Assembly (NCBI GenBank): GCA_045110675.1
Contig: JBGCGJ010000039.1
Location: 9,294-73,293 of the forward strand
Source of the DNA: JBALVT01 sp045110675
Lineage (GTDB): Bacteria > Pseudomonadota > Gammaproteobacteria > Pseudomonadales > Halieaceae
Reading direction: 5' to 3'
Length of the DNA stretch: 64,000 nt
The translations under genes were made by a program, and so were the position numbers. This document shows positions 45,559 through 53,889 of this stretch, piece after piece (the first letter of the stretch is position 1; every line of letters begins with the position of its first letter). The notes beneath the pieces were generated by a model. It was not told where the DNA came from. It made no database searches and was given only the letters and a program-made list of their open reading frames with translations.

Positions 45559-46689
45559 GTGTCAGATGTTCGAGTTGCCCATCCTTTGAGTCAAGCGATT
45601 TATGAAGGCGTGCTGGAAAAGCCTCCTTGGAAAACACTGCTGAAAACTCTCGAAAACTATATGCAGGTGCCCAGCGCTACGCTAGTGTTACGTCGGCCGC
45701 GAATGTCTGACCCAGGGCTTACAGTGTATCTGTACTCAGATTTGGATGGAGGAGCGTTAGAGGGGTTTCGTACTAAAGCACATCTTGATTCACCGTTTGC
45801 GGAGTTGCCGGAGAAAAAGGTCTTTACTCTTTATGATCGTGTCACCCGTTCTGAGCTCGAATCTCTCGATTTTTATGATTATCTAAATGCTTATGGCGTG
45901 TCGGATCTGATTGGTTTTGATGTTTATGACAAGCCTAGCGATATACGGCTTCGACTGCGCTTGGTCCGGATAGGTGATGCTCCTGGGTTTTCTCACGAAG
46001 ACCGAGCGCGCTTAGAGAGTATCGTCCCTTTGATGGATAAAGCACTTAAACTCTACAGCGGATACACGCATAACAGCTTTATAGAAGGATTTTACGAGGA
46101 GCTCCTAGGGTCGATGGATATCGCTTCCATTATATTAAACGCAGACCTTGAAGTACTTTCCGCCAATAAACAAGCAAAGCATATCCTCTCTTCGGAGGAT
46201 GGTTTCTTTTTGCGGCGAAACGCGCTTCGCTGTAGCCGGAATTCCGATCAGCAGAAGTTTGAAGGTGCATGTCGCTCCGTGATGGGAACAGCGCTGGACG
46301 ATGAACGGAACCGGCATACCGGCAGTATTTCAGTTGATCGAACTAGCTCAGAGACGAAATGGGACGTGCACATACGCGTTGTAGAAAAAAAAGATGTGGT
46401 ATTCGGCGAGGGCGGGCCGGAATTGGTGTTACTGATTCAGGGTTCGGTTCGCGAGGGTGCTCCCAGTCAGTCACGCTTAATAGAAATGTTCAGTGTCACA
46501 CCTGCAGAGGCGAAACTGATTGCTCATCTCGTGGATGGGCTAACACTCACCGCGGCAGCGGAGACCCTGGGTATATCACGAAATACTGCCAGAACTCAGC
46601 TCTCTTCAATCTTTACCAAAACAGGCGTCAATCGCCAAGTGCAACTCGTAAAGCTGGTGTCGGATACATTCGCCACTCATTGGCAGTGA
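45559..46689 (+). CDS. LuxR-type helix-turn-helix transcriptional regulator
   Basis: 376 aa from GTG 45559, with GAGGAGG five bases upstream; the frame is open to 45511. The C-terminal 65 residues form a GerE/LuxR HTH: SVTPAEAKLIAHLVDG, then LTAAAETLGISRNTARTQLS. The N-terminal 300 residues are an unrecognised sensory part, with a PAS-like strand (ASIILNADLEVLSANKQA) near 203-220. It lies between two copies of the shared promoter box (42838 and 51356), which makes it the best candidate for the regulator of that regulon (inference). Likely responds to a pathway metabolite. Confidence 0.9.
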   Translation: MSDVRVAHPLSQAIYEGVLEKPPWKTLLKTLENYMQVPSATLVLRRPRMSDPGLTVYLYSDLDGGALEGFRTKAHLDSPFAELPEKKVFTLYDRVTRSELESLDFYDYLNAYGVSDLIGFDVYDKPSDIRLRLRLVRIGDAPGFSHEDRARLESIVPLMDKALKLYSGYTHNSFIEGFYEELLGSMDIASIILNADLEVLSANKQAKHILSSEDGFFLRRNALRCSRNSDQQKFEGACRSVMGTALDDERNRHTGSISVDRTSSETKWDVHIRVVEKKDVVFGEGGPELVLLIQGSVREGAPSQSRLIEMFSVTPAEAKLIAHLVDGLTLTAAAETLGISRNTARTQLSSIFTKTGVNRQVQLVKLVSDTFATHWQ

Positions 46690-46857
46690 GCGATTGCCGT
46701 CAAGTCCCGTGATAGTAGAAATCGCAATCCGTAGTACGAGTGTACGATGCTGGCCTGACAAAGCTGCTGTTAGTATCCATGCTAATGCCATGTTTTAGGT
46801 GTTTCTGGCATTTGGCAAAGTCCCATCCATTGGGGTTATTGAATTCGTGTGGATACT

Positions 46858-47871
46858 ATGACGACTTACGCAACACTAGAAGACATTGAAAATTGTATGA
46901 ATAACGGCTGGAGTGATGGTCTTCCCGTTATTCCTCCCTACGGCAGTCTCGTCGATGAAATGTTGGCGGCTATGGGCTGGCAAGCGCACGATATTGTTGG
47001 CGAAATAGAGAGTCAAAACATTGTTATTACAGCTGAAAAGGCGGCGGCAACCGCAGTGATGGCTGGATGTAAGACCGAATATGGCTCTTTGCTGAGAGCT
47101 TTGACCGAGGGGCTTTTAGATCCGCTTCTCAATATCAGCGGCGTCGAGGTCACTACCGGCGGGGCGGCTGCGCTAGTTATTGTCAGTGGTCCCGTTGTCG
47201 AGCAACTTGGCTTTGAACATGCGACGAATGCGCTGGGCGCCAACTGTCGGGCCAACGCCACCGTTGGTCGATTTGCGCAGATGATGCGTTATTTTTGTGG
47301 TCGCGGCGGCGGCGTTTTGCAATCCCACGGTACGGTTGGCCACCCCGGTCGAATCAGTTTTTGCATCGCCGAACATCCCAAGACCGAGTGGGGTGCTTAT
47401 CACACCCAGTACGGCTTACCGGAAGAAGCTTCTGCAATCACCCTGATGTCCACCGAAGGCCCAAATTCATGCAACAACCACTATGGTGACACGGGTGCGC
47501 AGGTGCTGGATACCATCGGAGACCTTATGTGCCACTACGGTCAAACCGCTTGGTACTATCGCTCAGGTGGTTTCGTAGTAGTAGTCCCACCTGATCACAT
47601 GGCCCTCATATCCAAAGACTTTAGTCGCGAACAAGCCTCAGAATACATTTATCAAAACGCGCGACGTCAGACCGATAAACTTGCAGAGGTAGGACGTATT
47701 GCCAAAGCTCCAATCGACTTCGCCGAAGTAGAGCCGGGTGCGATGCGCTCGCCGCTAAAAAATCGTGAACAATTGACGTTTATAGAATGTGGAGGTGACG
47801 GTGGTCGGTTTTCCGCAGTCATTCCGCGCTGGGTGGGAAGTACCCACGCAGTGTGCAAACAAATCGTTTAA
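46858..47871 (+). CDS. UGSC-associated protein of unknown function
   Basis: 337 aa from ATG 46858 (GTG 46849 is also in frame). Signature sequences recur in proteins found beside UGSC-motif (seleno)proteins: NNGWSDGLPVIPPYGSLVDE at the start, VMAGCKTEYGSLLRAL, LGANCRANATVGR, GTVGHPGRISFCIAEHPKTE. Ten or so cysteines, several in conserved contexts, suggest redox or metal chemistry. It starts the operon: 22 nt before the selenoprotein, which itself overlaps a KAS III gene. I cannot assign a reaction. Confidence 0.78.
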   Translation: MTTYATLEDIENCMNNGWSDGLPVIPPYGSLVDEMLAAMGWQAHDIVGEIESQNIVITAEKAAATAVMAGCKTEYGSLLRALTEGLLDPLLNISGVEVTTGGAAALVIVSGPVVEQLGFEHATNALGANCRANATVGRFAQMMRYFCGRGGGVLQSHGTVGHPGRISFCIAEHPKTEWGAYHTQYGLPEEASAITLMSTEGPNSCNNHYGDTGAQVLDTIGDLMCHYGQTAWYYRSGGFVVVVPPDHMALISKDFSREQASEYIYQNARRQTDKLAEVGRIAKAPIDFAEVEPGAMRSPLKNREQLTFIECGGDGGRFSAVIPRWVGSTHAVCKQIV

Positions 47872-47893
47872 ACGGTAAATAAAGGAGAGAGTA

Positions 47894-48517
47894 ATGTCGC
47901 AAACATCAAATAATGGACCGGCGATCAACGACAATAATCCGCCCGCCAAGCAGTTAGTAAGCTGCGGCGATGTCAGCTGTGAACTGATGGTAGACCCCAT
48001 CCCAAGGCCTACGCCCGACCCGATCAAAGTGATCCTCAAGCCAAGTGTTCCCAAGGTTACTTTTTTAGATCACCACAAACCAAACTCCAAAGTCATTATG
48101 GGATATGCGCAAGATACACTGCGCAGCCGGGGAATCGAGGTTAACAGTGAAATTCTTATAAAGGCCGACGCCAGCACCAGAATGCCAGATGCCATGCTGC
48201 AATCCTTCGCCGGAGAGCAGGGTCTGGTTCTGTGCGGAGTATCCGACTGAGGCAGTTGTTCGTCGGGCAGTTCGCTTGACTCAATCGCTTTACAGAGAAT
48301 GGGTGTCGCGGGTTTCGCGATACTGACGCAACCGTTCGGGGATCAAGTCGACCGGTGTATGACCTATCAGCCTTCTGATAGACCGTTGCCAGCCGTTGTG
48401 GTGGATCATCCCACGCAGATGGTTGAAGACGATGTGCTGCACGCACGCGCTGATCAGATTGCCGATGCAATCGAGCGCTTACTTAATGATGAGGAACCGG
48501 AGAATCCATCGCAATGA
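47894..48517 (+). CDS. UGSC-family selenoprotein (UGA at 48248-48250 read as selenocysteine)
   Basis: 207 aa with selenocysteine at residue 119. A plain translation stops at 48250, but the next codons are GGC AGT TGT, so the product reads GVSD-U-G-S-C-SSGS. The UGSC-family pattern (LDHHKPNSKV early, GVxD(U/C)GSCxS, then a VVVDHP strand) continues unbroken across the UGA to the TGA at 48515. That stop overlaps the ATG of the next gene (ATGA), which is expected only if the UGA is read through. Usual homologues have a second Cys, GSCxSC; here it is GSCSSG. selA, selB and tRNA-Sec are at 30425-33884. Presumably a thiol/selenol redox enzyme; substrate unknown. Confidence 0.88.
48255..48280 (+). 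promoter_or_regulatory. Possible bacterial SECIS hairpin
   Basis: Five bases after the UGA, GTTGTTCG can pair with CGCTTGAC (two G-C ends, two wobbles, a 2-nt internal mismatch) around a loop with GGGC, at 48263-48272. This fits the position of bacterial SECIS elements, which lie just downstream of the UGA inside the coding region. The stem is weak on inspection; a folding calculation is needed. Confidence 0.3.
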
Positions 48518-49494
48518 AAAATGCCTTATCGGTACTTGGAACCGGAGTGTATCTGCCTCCTTCACGACCCGTACGAGACATAGTGAAAAATGCGGGGCAG
48601 GATCCCAGTGGTCACCAGGGCTGGGATAACTGTTGTCACGCGCTCGACGATGATCATCCAAGTACTATGGGTGTCACGGCATTGCGGAAGGCATTGGAGG
48701 ACGCCGGTGTAGAACCAAGCGAACTTAAGCTGGTGTTGTTTGCGGGCATGTCTCGCGATTATTTGCCTTCATGGTCGGTGGCGACCGAAATTATGAAGGC
48801 TTGCGGAGCTGAGGCTCATTGTTTCGGTCTGGATATGACGATTGGTTGCCTGGGTGCGCTTTCTGCGTTGGATATGGCGCAGGGTTGGCTTGCAACACAC
48901 GGTGGTGGTGTCGCAGCTATCGTCGCGGCCGAGCGCTGGACCTATACCATCGATTACACGTCGATTGAAAATCTGGGATTGTGGGGTCACAGTGACGGCG
49001 CTGCCGCTACTATTGTAAGCCAGGGTGCCGATCACGCCTCAAAAGCGACTTTTTGCGGCGCTGAATTTGTTGCGCAACCAGACCTCAATGGCACCGTGTT
49101 GATTGAGTATGGCGGTACGCAAAATCCTGTAGCACCTGACGGTGTTAAGCCTTTTGAGCGCAAGCTAATGGGACTGAGTCGGAATGATTTACGGCAGCGA
49201 TACTCCGATGGCTATTCTGATAGCCTACAAGCCCTCAAAGCACGATTTGATTGTAATCCTGAACGAGTAATTATCAATCAGACGGCCAATCTGTTTTTAC
49301 AATTGATTGCGTCGGTTATCGAAATACCCATCGAGAACTTTATGTTGACCGGCCACGAAACCGGGCATGTCGGTTCTGCCGATATTCTGATTGGATTAGA
49401 CCGGGTTCTACATTCAAGTGGTGTAACTGAGCCTTATTTGGTGGCAGGCAGTACGCCCTATGCATTCGGTTCCGGTTTATTGGTCCCGATTTAA
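48514..49494 (+). CDS. KAS III (FabH-like) condensing-enzyme homologue with altered catalytic triad
   Basis: 326 aa. Overlaps the selenoprotein stop by 4 nt (ATGA). The acyl-accepting cysteine is Cys112 in DMTIGCLGAL, the same residue number as in E. coli FabH. In an ungapped alignment the His of the HQAN motif is Gln256 (NQTANL) and the Asn of GNTS is His285 (GHVGSAD), so the Cys-His-Asn triad reads Cys-Gln-His. That argues against ordinary decarboxylating condensation; acyl transfer or another Claisen-type step is possible. No acyl carrier protein gene is adjacent. Confidence 0.87.
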   Translation: MKNALSVLGTGVYLPPSRPVRDIVKNAGQDPSGHQGWDNCCHALDDDHPSTMGVTALRKALEDAGVEPSELKLVLFAGMSRDYLPSWSVATEIMKACGAEAHCFGLDMTIGCLGALSALDMAQGWLATHGGGVAAIVAAERWTYTIDYTSIENLGLWGHSDGAAATIVSQGADHASKATFCGAEFVAQPDLNGTVLIEYGGTQNPVAPDGVKPFERKLMGLSRNDLRQRYSDGYSDSLQALKARFDCNPERVIINQTANLFLQLIASVIEIPIENFMLTGHETGHVGSADILIGLDRVLHSSGVTEPYLVAGSTPYAFGSGLLVPI

Positions 49495-49655
49495 AACTGA
49501 GAAAAGCTGCCAATGCTTGATTTTTTCAACATAGCTCTTGCTTAGTGAGCGGAACAGTTTCGCTATTACTCCGTCACCCAGGCGCTGGGAAGTCTAACCG
49601 AATGCGCAGGCCACGAACGCCATTATCAAGGACTATATACAACGATCGCAGGGAC

Positions 49656-49814
49656 TTTTTTTATATTGTTACCCGGCCATCTTTGATGGATTGTCTGGGC
49701 AATCCTCACACTGACAATTATCCATTCGATTGGCTACATCTCAGCAAGCAGGGTTACAAACAGTGGAAGTCGGTTATCCGTCCAAGGCTGCTCAAAGATT
49801 TTCCGCAACATTAG
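49656..49814 (+). pseudogene. C-terminal fragment of an SGNH hydrolase
   Basis: This frame encodes FYIVTRPSLMDCLGNP and then DWLHLSKQGYKQWKSVIRP, matching the end of the SGNH hydrolase at 29465-30166 (DGLHLNDSGYQTWTDIIRP). The catalytic Asp-His block is present, but nothing of the Ser and Asn blocks is found upstream in any frame. It is the decayed 3' end of a homologous gene. The remaining space up to the MFS gene (49815-49930) holds no gene I can see. Confidence 0.75.
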
Positions 49815-49930
49815 TCGTACAGGTGTACTAAGCGACCCATCTCATTCGTCAGTATGATCTGCGGCCATAATTAAATTGTTGTGTCTGAAATTCCTGTGGC
49901 GCACTGATGTGGTCTTGACGGAGTAAAGTA

Positions 49931-51136
49931 ATGTCTTATGGTTGGCGTGTAGTTGGTGGTAGTTTTCTCTCACAGGCCTTCGTGGTCGGTTTCTTCACCT
50001 ATGCGGTCAGCCTCCTCACGCAGCCAGTGCGGGAGACCTTCGATGTAAGCGTCGAAATGGTGATGTATAGCCTGACTCTGGGTACATTCGTCGGCCTTTT
50101 CGCTATGCCCATAGTGGGAATCTTGCTGGATAAGCTAGCTGTAAGAAAACTGTTTGCAGCTGGTATTGTGGTCTTTGCACTCGGGCTTTGGTTATTGGGA
50201 AGAAGCACTACGATAGCTCAGTATATTGTGGTTTTCGGTATCACTATGGCTCTGGTTAATGCGCTGGCGGGCGCAATGATTTCCTCAGCGGTAGTGTCTA
50301 GATGGTTTACCGAAAACAGAGGTAAAGCACTCGGGGTTGCCGCCACTGGCACATCGGTAGGTGGCATCCTCATTCCTGGATTGATCACATTCTGGTTGCC
50401 AGATTATGGTTGGCGCGGTGCGCTTGAGAACCTCGCAATAGTACTCATGATTGTCGTGCTGCCCGTCGTTCTGTGGACGATTCGCGGCTGGCCCTTGGAA
50501 GTTGGAATACAGGAGTTACAGAAAGGGGAGGATTCCAGTTCCGATACAACCGCTGTCCAGCTCGGCACGAAAGATATCGTGAGCAACCCTAATTTTTGGT
50601 GGCTCGGTGTGTCACTAGGCCTTTTGTTCAGCACCTATACCGCAATTCTATCCAATTTGACGCCATACGCGGCACAGCTTGGACACGGGGAAGGCTCAGC
50701 GTCTGGGCTGATTATGATCATTGCGGTTAGCGGCCTCCTCGGAAAGCTATTGTTTGGCGTTGCCGCAGATATAATCGGCCACAAGCTCGCGCTTTGGACC
50801 GCGCAGTTGTTGTTATGCGCTGGTTATGTCGTGTTTGCTGTTGAGCCTTCCTACACCTTGATCGTGACCGCCTGTGTCTCGATAGGATTGGCAGCAGGGG
50901 GAATGTTACCTGTGTGGGGTGCGTTGATCGCGCAGATTTTCGGCCTGCACAGCTATGGTCGTGCCTTCGGGTTGATGGGACCCATCATCACCATGTTTGT
51001 AATGTTGGGGTTTCCATTAGTCGGTAGATTATACGATGTTACAGGGAGTTTCAGTCTTGGTCTGTGGATATCGTCTGGTCTGATGGTAGTTGCGGCCGCA
51101 CTGCTTGTTCCTCTTCGTCTATCGCGAGAGTCTTAA
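49931..51136 (+). CDS. MFS transporter
   Basis: 401 aa, 12 predicted membrane helices in two halves of six. MFS loop 2-3 contains GILLDKLAVRKLF, and TM5 has GTSVGGILIPGLITFWLPD, typical of the monocarboxylate/oxalate:formate-like branch. N-terminus MSYGWRVVGGSFLSQAFVVG is also typical of that group. Probably moves a small organic acid or the island's substrate. Its ATG has GGAG about 9 nt upstream. No shared promoter box precedes it. Confidence 0.92.
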   Translation: MSYGWRVVGGSFLSQAFVVGFFTYAVSLLTQPVRETFDVSVEMVMYSLTLGTFVGLFAMPIVGILLDKLAVRKLFAAGIVVFALGLWLLGRSTTIAQYIVVFGITMALVNALAGAMISSAVVSRWFTENRGKALGVAATGTSVGGILIPGLITFWLPDYGWRGALENLAIVLMIVVLPVVLWTIRGWPLEVGIQELQKGEDSSSDTTAVQLGTKDIVSNPNFWWLGVSLGLLFSTYTAILSNLTPYAAQLGHGEGSASGLIMIIAVSGLLGKLLFGVAADIIGHKLALWTAQLLLCAGYVVFAVEPSYTLIVTACVSIGLAAGGMLPVWGALIAQIFGLHSYGRAFGLMGPIITMFVMLGFPLVGRLYDVTGSFSLGLWISSGLMVVAAALLVPLRLSRES

Positions 51137-51453
51137 CTATGACAAAACATCATCGTCTTCTTATTCTTGATTAGGTTCCAGCCCGTTAGATCGCGGTGGT
51201 TTACGCGGCGTGGGCCAACCTAAATCTGGTAGCATCCCTCGCCATCAAGTTATCACGTCTTTGTGAGTGATTACGACGCTCGTGCGCTAGCGTTGATTAA
51301 ATATTCAATCGGCAGGAGGTAAACCCGCAATCGACTAAAAAATGCTTAGTTTTTCGACCTCTTATGTTCTACGTTCCAGTGTTAAAGCGACCGATACTAT
51401 CTTCTAAGATGCGGCTATCCTGCAGCACGGGAAATTGTATTTGGAGGTGCTTA
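51137..51453 (+). other. Intergenic region with a shared promoter box
   Basis: No gene is recognisable in this 317-bp space. The first 200 bp have nothing I can name. The last part holds the box and -10 described at 51356-51398, and the sequence from 51338 shows 34 of 42 matches to 53972-54013 in front of the two-domain OYE gene. Confidence 0.5.
51356..51398 (+). promoter_or_regulatory. Shared promoter box, copy 2 (SDR at 51454)
   Basis: GACCTCTTATGTTCTACGTT (51356-51375), 17 nt, then GATACT (51393-51398). Similarity to the third copy (53990) extends 18 bp upstream, through AAAAATGCTTA and TTTTTC. The hexamer lies 55 nt before the SDR start. Confidence 0.75.
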
Positions 51454-52209
51454 ATGAGCAAACTACTTGGAAAAACGGCCCTAGTGACGGGTGCGGGGCA
51501 GGGCGTAGGGCAGGGCATTGCGTTTGCACTAGCAAAGGAAGGCGCAAAGGTGGCCGTTACAGGGCGTACTCTCGAGAAACTCGAGCATACCTGTAAAGAA
51601 ATACACGAAAGAGGCGGTGAAGCCCTGCCAGTTCTCTGTAACGTCAAGGATTTGAAATCACTGGAAAATAGCGTTCAACAAACGGTGGAGACCTTTGGCG
51701 GTTTGAGTATTCTGGTCAACAATGCGCAGGAGGTACCTAATGGCAACTTGCTTAATGTGACCGATGAAATGTTTGAAGCGGGTTGGCAGTCCGGTCCTCA
51801 GGCGACAATGCGATTAATGAAATTGTGTTATCCCCACCTGAAAGGTGACGGCTCCATCATCAATCTAGCTAGCTCTGCCACTAAGCGGTGGGACATGACA
51901 GGCTATGGCGCATACGCAGCCGTAAAGGACGCGATAAGACAGCTTACCAGAGCGGCAGCTTGCGAATGGGGTGAGGATAATATTCGAACTAATGTTATTC
52001 TTCCCCATGCCAAGTCGCCGGGCCTGGAGTGGTGGATGAAAAACAATCCGAGGGAAGCGGAGGAATTTCTTGGAGGGATTCCGATGCGTCGTGTCGGTGA
52101 TTGCGAAGAAGATGTAGGTCGCTTCGTCGCCATGTTGTGTACTGACGATGCTCGGTATGTGAATGGTCAGAGCATTGGACTCGATGGCGGACAAGCCTAT
52201 CTAGGCTAG
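51454..52209 (+). CDS. Short-chain dehydrogenase/reductase
   Basis: 251 aa from ATG 51454, with GGAGGT five bases upstream; the frame from 51364 has no ribosome site and would begin before the promoter -10 just described. TGAGQGVGQGIA cofactor loop, NNAQEVPNG, catalytic Ser in NLASSATK, YAAVK, and LDGGQAYLG at the end. Member of the box-controlled set. Probably oxidises or reduces a hydroxy/keto group of the island's substrate. Confidence 0.93.
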   Translation: MSKLLGKTALVTGAGQGVGQGIAFALAKEGAKVAVTGRTLEKLEHTCKEIHERGGEALPVLCNVKDLKSLENSVQQTVETFGGLSILVNNAQEVPNGNLLNVTDEMFEAGWQSGPQATMRLMKLCYPHLKGDGSIINLASSATKRWDMTGYGAYAAVKDAIRQLTRAAACEWGEDNIRTNVILPHAKSPGLEWWMKNNPREAEEFLGGIPMRRVGDCEEDVGRFVAMLCTDDARYVNGQSIGLDGGQAYLG

Positions 52210-52287
52210 CCTGACAATGCGTTTTGCTTGTAGTGATAGCTGAGACGTGAAAGTGACTCCGTATAGCGTTTACAACTAGGATTAGCC

Positions 52288-53889
52288 ATGAGCCGCAAAG
52301 AGATTCAGAACGTAGATATCGTTATTATTGGTGCCGGTTTTTCGGGGATGTACGCGACGCATCGTCTGCGTAACTATAACGTAGTGTGTTTGGAAGCCGG
52401 GGAAGGTGTCGGTGGAACCTGGTACTGGAACCGATATCCGGGGGCGCGTGTGGATATTCAGAGTGTTGAGTATTCTTATGGATTTGATGAAGAACTGGAG
52501 CAGGAGTGGAGCTGGCCGGAGTATTTTTCTGCCCAGCCTGACCTTGAACGGTACGCCAACCACGTTGCGGATCGCTTTAATCTGCGGGAGCGTATCCGAC
52601 TTTCCAATCCTGTTAAAAGCATGCAATTTAACTCTGATGAGAATCGCTGGCATGTTCACACGGCCAAGGGCGATCATTTGCTGTGTCGATATGTGATTGC
52701 AGCTACCGGGAGTCTAACTGCGCCAAACTTACCGCCTTGGCCGGGCCGCGAGGCGTTTAAGGGCGAGATCTATCACACGGCCAGATGGCCAGCTGAAGGT
52801 GTCGATTTCTCCGGTAAGCGGGTCGGGTTTATAGGGACTGGCTCAACGGGTATTCAAGCTCTGCCAATCATTGCTGAAGAAGCAGAAAAGCTCTATGTGT
52901 TTCAACGCACCCCTGCCTATTGCATGCCTTCGGGAAATAGGCCTCTTGATGCGAATCATGAGCGGGATTGGAAAGCCAATTACCAAGCACGCCGCGCGCA
53001 GATGTTGCAGACCTATGGTGCTTCAATAATTGACTATACGAACGTTTGCGCTCATGAATGTAGCCCAAGCGAACGGCGGGAAATTCTTGAAAGCGCCTGG
53101 AAATCGAAAAATGCATTTCAGATGCTGTTCGCCTTTAAAGATGTAATGACGAATGCCGACGCAAATGAATTAGTCTGTGAGTTTGTGCGCGAAAAAATTC
53201 GATCAATTGTGGAAAACCCCAAAACAGCGGAGTTGCTGTGCCCGACGACCTATCCAATAGGCGGGCGAAGGTTGTGCATCGGCAATGGTTACTATGAAAT
53301 GTACAACCGTGAAAATGTCGCTCTGGTTGATGTAAAAACAGCGCCAATTGTCGAGTTCACCGAATCGGGTTTACGCACAGGCGATGCGCAGTACAATCTG
53401 GATGTGATCGTTATGGCCACCGGGTTTGACGCCATTACCGGTGCTATGTCGCGGATTGATATCGAAGGCAACAATACACTCAAACTCGTTGATAAGTGGG
53501 CCGAAGGCCCAACCACGTATCTAGGCGCGATGGTCTCAGGCTTTCCCAACCTGTTTATGATACACGGGCCGGCTACCCCCGGAGCCCAGGCTCAGATGAT
53601 TACTACGGGCGAATGGCAGGTAGACTGGACCGCCGATATCATCGACGCAATGGAGGCTGAGGGGCTTTCACATATCGGTGTAACGGAAGAGGCGGAGCAG
53701 CAGTGGGCGCAGGAGATTGACGCTGTCTCTGAACACTCCCTGCACAAGTTTGCCGACTCTTGGTACAACGGCAAAAACATTGAAGGCAAGAAGGGAGGAC
53801 TAATGATTTACGTCGGAGGTTTTCCGCGGTTCGCCCAGCTGTGTGATTCAGCTGTGGCAGAGGGTTACAAGGGCTTCATTCGAAGCTAG
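52288..53889 (+). CDS. Baeyer-Villiger-type flavin-containing monooxygenase
   Basis: 533 aa. FAD Rossmann motif VIIGAGFSG near the N-terminus, the BVMO fingerprint FKGEIYHTARWP at 157-168, and the NADPH Rossmann motif FIGTGSTGIQ. The protein has the length of cyclohexanone and phenylacetone monooxygenases. It inserts oxygen next to a ketone, giving an ester or lactone, and would act together with the SDR upstream, which is 78 nt away. Substrate possibly a ring or side-chain ketone (inference). Confidence 0.94.
   Translation: MSRKEIQNVDIVIIGAGFSGMYATHRLRNYNVVCLEAGEGVGGTWYWNRYPGARVDIQSVEYSYGFDEELEQEWSWPEYFSAQPDLERYANHVADRFNLRERIRLSNPVKSMQFNSDENRWHVHTAKGDHLLCRYVIAATGSLTAPNLPPWPGREAFKGEIYHTARWPAEGVDFSGKRVGFIGTGSTGIQALPIIAEEAEKLYVFQRTPAYCMPSGNRPLDANHERDWKANYQARRAQMLQTYGASIIDYTNVCAHECSPSERREILESAWKSKNAFQMLFAFKDVMTNADANELVCEFVREKIRSIVENPKTAELLCPTTYPIGGRRLCIGNGYYEMYNRENVALVDVKTAPIVEFTESGLRTGDAQYNLDVIVMATGFDAITGAMSRIDIEGNNTLKLVDKWAEGPTTYLGAMVSGFPNLFMIHGPATPGAQAQMITTGEWQVDWTADIIDAMEAEGLSHIGVTEEAEQQWAQEIDAVSEHSLHKFADSWYNGKNIEGKKGGLMIYVGGFPRFAQLCDSAVAEGYKGFIRS

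Noticed and set aside
46740..46800. Third copy of the three-way repeat (GTATCCATGC, CTAATGCC)
   Set aside because: Only the ATCCATG string is shared; there are no long outer arms and no second hairpin.
48248..48250. Premature stop or frameshift splitting the UGSC gene
   Set aside because: The stop is UGA exactly at the motif's first residue, the same frame continues with family sequence, the final stop overlaps the next ATG, and selABC is present. Selenocysteine explains all of this better than a sequencing error.
49850..49930. A fourth copy of the shared promoter box before the MFS gene
   Set aside because: GACCCATCTCATTCG and a CATAAT are there, but the box match is poor and the spacing (12 nt) does not fit.
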